Below, one piece after another: positions 16,101-21,680 of a stretch of DNA of 53,266 nucleotides. This stretch comes from a virus. The position numbers and the translations under genes are program-made. Location of the stretch: positions 1 to 53,266 of IMG/VR virus record IMGVR_UViG_3300032307_000452; one strand, given 5' to 3'. The notes under the pieces were generated by a model. The model worked only from the letters and a program-made list of their open reading frames with translations, searched no databases and had not been told where the DNA came from. Position 1 is the first letter of the stretch, and every line of letters starts with the position of its first letter.

Positions 16101-16439
16101 AGTTATAAAACCAGTTGTATCTGAATCGTATTTATTAAGTATTTCTTGTGGAGCGTATGGGTTTTTGATTTGTACTATCTTATTCGAAGGAATACCAAAC
16201 ATTTTTTGCATGATGGCTTTCTTTTCTTTAAACCCAAATGGAGATTTTTTATTATCGGTTACATCGGAAGTTCCTATATAAACATTATCCCTTCCGAACT
16301 TCTTAACTAAATGGTCATAAGTTGCGTAATGGCCCTTATGAAATGGTTGAAAGCGGCCGGAATAGACAACAACTACTTTGTCCATCTCTGCCGCTTCTCC
16401 CAATATTGTTTCTACCAAAAATTTTGCTAATCCCATCAT
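13158..16439 (-). CDS. Giant fusion: HIGH-type nucleotidyltransferase + ATP-ligase-like domain (possible head-packaged polyprotein)
   Basis: A 1093-residue multi-domain protein. Residues 20-200 are a nucleotidyltransferase of the NMNAT/cytidylyltransferase type: VVVYSGRFQPFHKGH with HKGH at 34-37, and ISGTDVR at 155-161, like the ISxTxxR signature of NMN/phosphopantetheine enzymes. Residues about 208-252 look like a small beta-barrel (KVGDQILMGKF). The middle, 260-690, is low-complexity or unrecognised. Residues 697-1093 resemble nucleic-acid ligases: Lys736 in KTDG (nucleotidyl-lysine motif I), Arg755, NLEVIYP near 818-824 with LLVFHG 836-841, EGIVF 1063-1067 (motif IV) and YKLTG 1074-1078 (motif V). 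Leu/Ile-x-Glu before Ala/Gly occurs at 13-16, 257-260, 529-532 and 694-697, near domain borders. Substrates are unknown. Confidence 0.75.
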   Translation of the reverse strand: MMGLAKFLVETILGEAAEMDKVVVVYSGRFQPFHKGHYATYDHLVKKFGRDNVYIGTSDVTDNKKSPFGFKEKKAIMQKMFGIPSNKIVQIKNPYAPQEILNKYDSDTTGFITVVGEKDSSRLSGKYFTPYKGKVEEPYLDKGYVYAAPAQPNAISGTDVRYWLSAGSEEERKKNFTKAYPKFDDQIFKLITLKLKKLKECINEEIKLNVKVGDQILMGKFKNKKVIVKSIGTDEWGMPTINGKKAVTFRIPKKEELKEAASNAGMTAGDEPDMSFVGDGQKRILNTAKPENWYKQGGYTQLDIPKADSMRGRGKGKDTETQFRKAYYKIKNVVQSTLNPADDPHKVEDWEEIYRTNPEKKPKRFWELPKNQKPQIISKEDINEIIDEVEAQMLDEMGLGGGAGVGVSLPGGYINGAPDSKDTKKLKSKLNGDGSEEYKPVEEATGNGAFPLDGNTTTGYIWNSDWEDYDNQKYYLDGLDGWDFFDEIPSEREKKQAIDQGLPIDTHNDVVDKYNRIRKYDLKSPTDFLKEAFIKGQLFAGKMKVGGRTVNVEVELVGSDNKTKQFITKIIHVDKGYERQLPIGSTLPIPARIFRTPGGGWRKIKTPSAFETVTEATSSEILKDLDKVKSDLLKKAEILIAKKKKLYSNVDIESPMSADEKKLDKDIADIFSQINQLVLQKRSLKKESINESLLLEGGAYGHMNHPFDIEMNLTFGDLKTIVTKALNGDLELTREKTDGQALAVSWVNGRLVAARNKSHLKSKGAGAMTIGQVADKFAGRGGLTDAYNFAMQDLSKAIAALSEPQRQKIFKDGACFMNLEVIYPTSVNVIPYNQPLLVFHGTFEYDDAGNIIGENQQAASILGGMIKQVNAHVQSKYTIQGPPMTKLPKSEQLAKLQGKYLGMISKLQSEFGLSDNDGVAEYHQAWWSKFVEKDGKKLDAQEKIGLVKRWAFGDKSFRIATIQDPKLRAWAEQIDKQDQQKISKQNLMRFEEIFLGVGADVLSFMESVLTANPDSAKRQMVARLQSTISQVKASGDPKKVEKLKLELQRLNALGGFEKIVPNEGIVFVYNGNTYKLTGAFAPLNQILGIFFDS

Positions 16440-16452
16440 ATAGTTTTCTTAC

Positions 16453-16463
16453 TATATAAATAT
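16453..16463 (-). promoter_or_regulatory. Late-type AT promoter motif upstream of the nucleotidyltransferase/ligase fusion
   Basis: The minus strand reads CATATTTATATAG, ending about 14 bases before the ATG at 16439. It is a clear copy of the shared ATATTTATA motif. Confidence 0.5.
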
Positions 16464-16469
16464 GAAGGA

Positions 16470-16859
16470 TTATTCTTTTACAACTTTCATCCCTTCAGAT
16501 GATTGCTGCATTTGTTGTTGTGCTAATTGCTTACGTGTTGGTGCACCTGGTTGATATTGAATTGTTCCATTTTGTAAATCAATTCTACCTTGTGGGTATT
16601 TTTCATCCAATGCATCAATTACTTCTTTAAGTTCACCATTTAACATTTTAAATTCATCTTCACCCTTTTCTAAGAAATCATCCATTCTAACAAGTTCTTC
16701 GTTCATTTCTTTTTTACGAATATGAATTTGTCCAAATTCTAAAATTAAATTTTGAATCTTTTGATTAATATCTGTGATAGATTTCAATGTTTCTGCCTCA
16801 ATTTTAGCAGTTTCTATCGTAATTTGTTGTTGTGTAGGTACATTATCTAAACCTGCCAT
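16470..16859 (-). CDS. Coiled-coil protein, paralogue of 21383-21640, function unknown
   Basis: A 129-residue protein. Residues 10-85 are helical and heptad-rich. It ends with the compact block VIDALDEKYPQGRIDLQNGT (about 85-104) and a Gln-rich tail. The same block occurs in the gene at 21383-21640 (ILADLNQKYPNGEIDLVEGT), and both proteins place it after a similar coiled coil, so they are paralogues. Together they bracket the glycosylation cassette. No enzyme motif is seen. A virion accessory or chaperone role is possible because they adjoin the tail-fibre gene, but nothing in the sequence proves it. Confidence 0.6.
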   Translation of the reverse strand: MAGLDNVPTQQQITIETAKIEAETLKSITDINQKIQNLILEFGQIHIRKKEMNEELVRMDDFLEKGEDEFKMLNGELKEVIDALDEKYPQGRIDLQNGTIQYQPGAPTRKQLAQQQMQQSSEGMKVVKE

Positions 16860-16881
16860 AGTATTTAAGTTTTATTGTTTT

Positions 16882-16897
16882 GTATATATAAGTATAT
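16882..16897 (-). promoter_or_regulatory. AT promoter motif identical to that at 13125-13140
   Basis: The minus strand reads ATATACTTATATATAC about 22 bases before the start at 16859. It is an exact 16-base copy of the element before the zinc-ribbon/gp17 genes. Confidence 0.5.
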
Positions 16898-16903
16898 TCT
16901 TTT

Positions 16904-17644
16904 TTATTTTTTGAACACAGAAACTCCTTTTTGTTTTACAACTTCACCAGCACAATAGTTAGCCCAATCAATCGATATTCCAATATCAGCCGAATCCAAA
17001 TATCGAGCTACAAATCCAGCAACAAAAGTATCACCTGCTCCACTAACATCTGCATTTTCAATAGGTGTAACCGGATATGTTGTATGTTTATATATTGTTC
17101 CCATCTTATCAATTGTGCGTATGATTTTATCAAACAACCAATCGTTATCTCGTATCACATCTTTACTAACTTCCCATTCCAACCGGTTCACCTTAATGAA
17201 TTTCAAATCCTTACACCAATCTCCCAATTTCTTTTTGGTATCTAAAATAACAAATGGATGCATAGATGCTATATGAGATATATCTTCTTCTGTTAAAAAT
17301 CCTTTGCAATAATCTGAAATTATAATCGCATCGTATTGAGATATATCGGATAATTTGGATATATCAATTCTACTAACCGAATCGTTTTCATCCACTCTTA
17401 AATAAAGTTCGTTTGTATCTTTATTAACATAACGAGTCTTCACAATACTACCATTATCAGAAAATATATTTGTTTCAACTCCCATTCCTCTTAAATTGTT
17501 TACAACATTTGATGCCATACCCAATCCATAGGTTTCATTAATTGGAATAAAAACAGGCCCATTTCCTTCCGGAGATTTACGTTTTGATGTACCATATACG
17601 AAAATATCAGTACAACTTTCTCCTATAACTAATACTTTATTCAT
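16904..17644 (-). CDS. PfkB-family sugar kinase, HldE kinase-domain-like
   Basis: Ribokinase/PfkB-fold kinase resembling the N-terminal domain of HldE (RfaE domain I), which phosphorylates D-glycero-D-manno-heptose 7-phosphate at O1. The start KVLVIGESCTDIFVYG is the family beta-strand opening. SPEGNGPVFIPI corresponds to the SPEAPVPV segment of HldE, followed by GLGMASNVVNNL where HldE has GGAANVAxNL. The ATP/anion-hole signature GAGDTF is at 202-207, with catalytic Asp205. At 246 residues it is shorter than HldE domain I (about 315), so part of the lid or C-terminal lobe is reduced. Its first eight bases overlap the nucleotidyltransferase gene, whose product would use its 1-phosphate. The exact sugar is inferred from context. 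Confidence 0.8.
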   Translation of the reverse strand: MNKVLVIGESCTDIFVYGTSKRKSPEGNGPVFIPINETYGLGMASNVVNNLRGMGVETNIFSDNGSIVKTRYVNKDTNELYLRVDENDSVSRIDISKLSDISQYDAIIISDYCKGFLTEEDISHIASMHPFVILDTKKKLGDWCKDLKFIKVNRLEWEVSKDVIRDNDWLFDKIIRTIDKMGTIYKHTTYPVTPIENADVSGAGDTFVAGFVARYLDSADIGISIDWANYCAGEVVKQKGVSVFKK

Positions 17645-18023
17645 CGTCTAAAAGTTTTGTAGTACTAAACCCTTCTATTTTATTGAAAAATTTTATTTCT
17701 TTTGCATGGTTACCACCAATAATAGGTTTATACATATATTCATCTCCAATTACAAATATATCAGGCTTGTAAGTTTCTAAATGTTTTCTTAAAGATTCAT
17801 CACTATCAAATACTACAATTTTATCAACATCCTTTATTTGCAGTAAATTAAATACTCTTTGTCCTTCGGTGTGAAAAGGTCTACCTTCACCTTTCATTTG
17901 TTTAATTCGTTCATCTGAATCAATACCTATCATTAAATCTCCTAAAGATTTTGCATAATCTATTAATTTAAAATGCCCATAGTGTAGAACATCAAAACAA
18001 CCATTTATCCAAACCTTTTTCAT
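17637..18023 (-). CDS. HldE-type nucleotidyltransferase (sugar-phosphate adenylyltransferase)
   Basis: A 128-residue single-domain cytidylyltransferase-fold enzyme like the C-terminal half of HldE (RfaE domain II), which makes ADP-heptose from heptose 1-phosphate and ATP. Motifs are VWINGCFDVLHYGHFKL with HYGH at 14-17, IGIDSDERIKQMKGEGRP (about 33-50), VVFDSD, IFVIGDEY and the closing GFSTTKLL at 118-125, equivalent to the EGYSTT end of HldE. Glycerol-3-phosphate cytidylyltransferase is the main alternative, but the KGEGRP and STT features and the neighbouring HldE-like kinase favour heptose. The gene overlaps the heptosyltransferase stop by one base and the kinase start by eight. Confidence 0.82.
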   Translation of the reverse strand: MKKVWINGCFDVLHYGHFKLIDYAKSLGDLMIGIDSDERIKQMKGEGRPFHTEGQRVFNLLQIKDVDKIVVFDSDESLRKHLETYKPDIFVIGDEYMYKPIIGGNHAKEIKFFNKIEGFSTTKLLDDE

Positions 18024-19180
18024 TATAAGAATTTTTCTAATTCTTTGATTACCATTTCAGATGTAATACTTTTAGTACACTCAAATTGCCTTTCAGTACC
18101 TTTATGGTCAGGACACCAATTCCAATCACCAGGATCCAATCTAAGTCTATTAAAGCAACCTTCACATTTTCCTTTTGGTGCAGCGATTCTTATACAATCT
18201 TGCATTTCAGCCCAATCGTATGAGAATCCACTAATCAATACAGTTGGAACATTTAATCCCCAACTTAACCAACTCAATCCACTACCAATACCAATAAATG
18301 CTTTTGATTTTAGCATTTCATCCATAACTAATTCCAATGGTCCATTTGGATGTTTTATAATACCTGTTGGTAATTTATTACCCATATAGTTATCACCCTC
18401 TTTAGATAATAATTTTACTGTATATCCTCTATTGTTTAACCAATCAACAACATCTTGCCACCCATTTGGATTATTCCAAAATTTAGATTGTGCAGTACCA
18501 TGAATTCCAATACATACTTGTTTATAATTTGGGTCTATAAATGGTGCTCTTTCTTTTAGTTTAGGTTTTATTTCTTTATACTCCAATCCTAAAATATCGG
18601 AACACATTTTTTGCATAGTTTGTGTTTTCGGGTCTATTGGATTTTTATAAATGTTAATTGTATTATCTTCATTATAAAATAAACCTATTGCATACATTGC
18701 ATATAAGTTTTCTACATTTGTGCCAGGAGATACAAATTCTATATCTGGATATCTACTTTCAAACATAGAATTCATAAAAGTAGAAACAACCATTTTACAA
18801 TTATGAACTTTTCCAAATTCTTCAACGTATGGTATCCATGCTAAACTATCTCCCAATGCTTTTGAATCTAATGCAACATAAACTCTTTTATTTTCAGGAT
18901 TATATAAATGTTCAAACCAAAGTTTTCCGTTTTCATATATTTCAATCTTCCATTCTATAAAATATTCTAAACTACATTTAGTCCACATATTATTACATAT
19001 AGAAGTGTTATATAGAATTCTTCCGTTTTTATTATTTATAAATTTAACAACATATTCTGCTTGTCTATTTCCTTTAATTTCAACAAAAGCACCTCTTACA
19101 AAATGAAAATAAACTTTATTATCAATTTCAAATTTATTATTTATATTTTTAATTAAATTATCGTAAATCATTAATTCCAA
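18023..19180 (-). CDS. Protein O-heptosyltransferase of the TibC/Aah (BAHT) type
   Basis: A 385-residue GT9-related enzyme resembling bacterial autotransporter heptosyltransferases, which move heptose from ADP-heptose to serines of autotransporter proteins. Order: N-terminal beta domain (FVRGAFVEIKG, about 28-38), then VYVALDSKALGDSLAWIPYVEEF (about 100-122), GLFYNEDN, DILGLEYKEIKPKL, IGIHGTAQSKFWNNPNGWQ (about 225-243), FIGIGSGLSWLSWGLNVPTV (about 297-316), ISGFSYDW, and a four-cysteine finger Cys339, Cys342, Cys356, Cys368 (CEGC, NWC, FEC). In TibC this finger binds iron. The end HKGTERQFECTKSIT is very characteristic of the family. It overlaps both neighbours. An LPS heptosyltransferase role is less likely because of the finger. 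Confidence 0.82.
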   Translation of the reverse strand: MELMIYDNLIKNINNKFEIDNKVYFHFVRGAFVEIKGNRQAEYVVKFINNKNGRILYNTSICNNMWTKCSLEYFIEWKIEIYENGKLWFEHLYNPENKRVYVALDSKALGDSLAWIPYVEEFGKVHNCKMVVSTFMNSMFESRYPDIEFVSPGTNVENLYAMYAIGLFYNEDNTINIYKNPIDPKTQTMQKMCSDILGLEYKEIKPKLKERAPFIDPNYKQVCIGIHGTAQSKFWNNPNGWQDVVDWLNNRGYTVKLLSKEGDNYMGNKLPTGIIKHPNGPLELVMDEMLKSKAFIGIGSGLSWLSWGLNVPTVLISGFSYDWAEMQDCIRIAAPKGKCEGCFNRLRLDPGDWNWCPDHKGTERQFECTKSITSEMVIKELEKFL

Positions 19181-21342
19181 GTTTTAACTGTTAAATCCAA
19201 TAGTGAGTATCCTTCTGCCTGTTTACTATACATTTTATTTGTAGTATATCGTTTCATAGGATGGTGATAGAATACATGATTAAACCAAAGGTCACCAACA
19301 TCCCAACCACAATCGTTCAATCGGTCCATCCACCATCCTTTAGTTCGGTTTGGTATTAGATAACAATGTGCAAGGTCTTGATTGTGTGCAGTTTGTGAAA
19401 ATAACTCATCAACTTTTATTTTTTCTCTTGATGGGTTATCTGCTAATGAAATAAAATACACATCATCTCTTTCTGATATGAAACATGCTTTGTGTACTAT
19501 ATTAACAAACTCCTCTAAACCAGTGTAAATAAATGCATCAGCTTCGAATATTAAAGTGTAATCATAATTTTCTTCATCTATGGTTTCTAATGCATTTCTA
19601 TGTGCCAAATAACATCCATAATGTCTACCAGTCATCCAACCCAAACCAGCACCAGGGTATAATTCACCTGGTTTATTATCTTTACTAATATGTTCAGGTC
19701 TTCTACAATTTTCAGCAGGTGCTAATCCTTCATAAACCTCATTTACAATTGGTTGATAATCTATTCCGTATTTTGATAATTGTTGTAATGATTGTATAGA
19801 AACCCTTTCCCTCATATCATCAGGTCTAGTCAGCATGTGTTTTACTTGTATTCTTGGTTTTTTTCTTACAAATGAACGAAACCCTTGCTGAAATTGTCCA
19901 TAAAAATATTCGTTTGCTGCTCTCGTAACTCCTTCAAATACACCATAATCATCACCACTAATAATACCACCCGGCTTTACTTTATTATACCAAACTTGCA
20001 AGTCTTCCATTAAGGCATCGTATGAATGCCCAGCATCAATCATAATAAAATCAATACTACTATTTGTAAAATTATTAGATGCGTTTTTGGATGTATCTTT
20101 TATTGTATTAAATTTATTATAGTTATCAGATAATACTGTGTTATCTACGAACTCATAAAATATATCACCATTAAAAGTATTAACTATATTTTGATGTAAT
20201 TGTTCATCATCAGTCCCTTTCCACGTATCAATAGATGTGAAATTAATATCCTTACCAGATTCTTTTATTTTTGTTGCTAAATGATTTGTAGATTTACCAA
20301 ACCATGCCCCAACTTCTACAAATGTTTCACCACCAACTGCCGAATCAACTACATTATTATATAATTCAGAATACGCAAACCAACCAGGTATTTCGTTAAA
20401 TTCAGGTTGTAACTTCTCTAAAATAATTCTTTTAGTTAATTTCAAATCATCATCTATATAAGTAACTAATTCATTATTATCGTATGTATCTAAATAAGTG
20501 TGTAATTTTCTGAATATAGATGGTAGTTTGTAACTCAATGCTTCTTTAACTGATAATGGATTTAATTCTAACTTAGAACTAAAATAAAACATATCACTTG
20601 CTGCATAAAACGTATCTACATCATTTCGTTCACCCCATATAATACAATTATCAGGTTTGAATTCCATCAATGGTTTCCAATAGTTTTCAAAGTTCATAGC
20701 TTGGTTTCCCACAAAATGAAATTTAATTTTATATTTTTCCAATTGCCTAGCTATTTGAAATATTTCAGCTTGATTCTTACCAGGTGAAAATAATCCAACC
20801 ATCAATATATGTTTCCAATCGGATTCAAACCCTAATTCAGTTTTAGCCAATTGCTTATCAAATTCATATTCTTCTATTGGATATTCCCATATTTGAGTTT
20901 CAATTCCCAATGTATCAAATCTTTGCTTACTCCATTCGGATACTAATACATATCTATCAGGATGATATACTATTTCGGATGGATTTGTAAACGAACCATG
21001 TGTTGATGCTACTATAAAATAGTTTCTATCTTTTGAAAATAATTTTTCAACTATATCAATTGGTAAGTCAAATTCAGGTATTTCTTGAAAGTGAATAATA
21101 TTTGGTTGAAATGTTCTAATAACATCAAATATTGCACGTTTGTTATCACCTAAAGTATGAACAGGTACTAATGATTTAATTCTATTTTTTTGAACTACAT
21201 ACGCATCTCCACCACTATTATTTATTTCAACAACTTCTATTTCAAAATCGTTTATAAAGTGTTTTATTTGTTTGTATGTGTATTGTGGTTGTCCGCCCGT
21301 AGAAAGATGTGGACAGACATAAAGTAACTTTTTCTTTGCCAT
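19171..21342 (-). CDS. Three-domain glycosyltransferase (GT4) - methyltransferase - GT25-like fusion
   Basis: A 723-residue protein from the ATG at 21342; in-frame codons further upstream are excluded because the promoter -7 box lies at 21350-21357. Residues 1-335 are a GT-B glycosyltransferase (GT4): LLYVCPHLSTGGQPQYT, ILMVGLFSPGKNQ (about 203-215) and a late KLELNPLSVKEALSY (about 281-295, the E-x7-E region). Residues 345-500 are a class I SAM methyltransferase of the Methyltransf_24 type: FVEVGAWFGKSTNHLA, SIDTWKG, IDFIMIDAGHSYDALMEDL and KPGGIISGDDY. Residues 515-723 look like a GT25-type sugar transferase (MTGRHYGCYLAHRNAL, YTLIFEADAFIY). Its stop overlaps the heptosyltransferase start by ten bases. 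It probably extends or methylates the heptose-based glycan; substrates are unknown. Confidence 0.78.
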   Translation of the reverse strand: MAKKKLLYVCPHLSTGGQPQYTYKQIKHFINDFEIEVVEINNSGGDAYVVQKNRIKSLVPVHTLGDNKRAIFDVIRTFQPNIIHFQEIPEFDLPIDIVEKLFSKDRNYFIVASTHGSFTNPSEIVYHPDRYVLVSEWSKQRFDTLGIETQIWEYPIEEYEFDKQLAKTELGFESDWKHILMVGLFSPGKNQAEIFQIARQLEKYKIKFHFVGNQAMNFENYWKPLMEFKPDNCIIWGERNDVDTFYAASDMFYFSSKLELNPLSVKEALSYKLPSIFRKLHTYLDTYDNNELVTYIDDDLKLTKRIILEKLQPEFNEIPGWFAYSELYNNVVDSAVGGETFVEVGAWFGKSTNHLATKIKESGKDINFTSIDTWKGTDDEQLHQNIVNTFNGDIFYEFVDNTVLSDNYNKFNTIKDTSKNASNNFTNSSIDFIMIDAGHSYDALMEDLQVWYNKVKPGGIISGDDYGVFEGVTRAANEYFYGQFQQGFRSFVRKKPRIQVKHMLTRPDDMRERVSIQSLQQLSKYGIDYQPIVNEVYEGLAPAENCRRPEHISKDNKPGELYPGAGLGWMTGRHYGCYLAHRNALETIDEENYDYTLIFEADAFIYTGLEEFVNIVHKACFISERDDVYFISLADNPSREKIKVDELFSQTAHNQDLAHCYLIPNRTKGWWMDRLNDCGWDVGDLWFNHVFYHHPMKRYTTNKMYSKQAEGYSLLDLTVKTWN

Positions 21343-21349
21343 ATTGTAA

Positions 21350-21381
21350 CAAATATACGAATTTATTTTTGAATTACCAAA
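21350..21381 (-). promoter_or_regulatory. Bacteroidota-type promoter of the glycosylation operon
   Basis: The minus strand reads TTTG (21381-21378), a 20-base spacer, then TATATTTG (21357-21350), an exact match to the Bacteroidota housekeeping consensus. The -7 box ends eight bases before the ATG at 21342, so the leader would be only a few bases long. The element lies at the end of the preceding small gene. Confidence 0.75.
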
Positions 21382-21382
21382 T

Positions 21383-21640
21383 TTATTTTTGATAAACCAC
21401 TGTACCCTCAACCAAATCAATTTCTCCGTTTGGATATTTTTGATTTAAATCCGCTAATATTGAATTTAATTCTTTATTTGCAGTAGAGTATTCAGATTCA
21501 ACAACTGCTATAATTTTTTTTATTTCAGCTATATCTAAATTCAATTGCCCAGCATTTACAATTAATTCGTTTTTGCGATTATTAAGTTCTTTTATTTTAG
21601 ATAAAACGCTTTCTTCTAATTTTTCGGTTTGTAATTCCAT
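21383..21640 (-). CDS. Small coiled-coil protein, paralogue of 16470-16859
   Basis: An 85-residue protein starting MELQTEKLEESVLSKIKEL. An upstream in-frame ATG would overlap the tail-fibre gene and put the AT promoter motif inside the coding sequence, so 21640 is preferred. Residues 5-60 are a coiled coil. Residues about 60-80 carry ILADLNQKYPNGEIDLVEGT, closely similar to the end block of 16470-16859. It lies between the large tail protein and the glycosylation operon. Function unknown. Confidence 0.65.
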   Translation of the reverse strand: MELQTEKLEESVLSKIKELNNRKNELIVNAGQLNLDIAEIKKIIAVVESEYSTANKELNSILADLNQKYPNGEIDLVEGTVVYQK

Positions 21641-21663
21641 AATTTTATTATTTATTGTTTGTA

Positions 21664-21673
21664 TATAAATATA
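21664..21673 (-). promoter_or_regulatory. Late-type AT promoter motif
   Basis: The minus strand reads TATATATTTATATACAAAC about 24 bases before the ATG at 21640. It overlaps no coding sequence (the tail gene ends at 21681). Confidence 0.5.
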
Positions 21674-21680
21674 TAAAAAT

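Noticed and set aside
16904-18023. Kinase and nucleotidyltransferase as a split host pseudogene
   Set aside because: Both frames are intact, overlap by eight bases and have complete active-site motifs, so they read as functional separate genes rather than a broken HldE.
21343-21420. N-terminal extension of the glycosyltransferase fusion
   Set aside because: Would cover the promoter and overlap the upstream gene; the ATG at 21342 gives the expected GT4 beginning.
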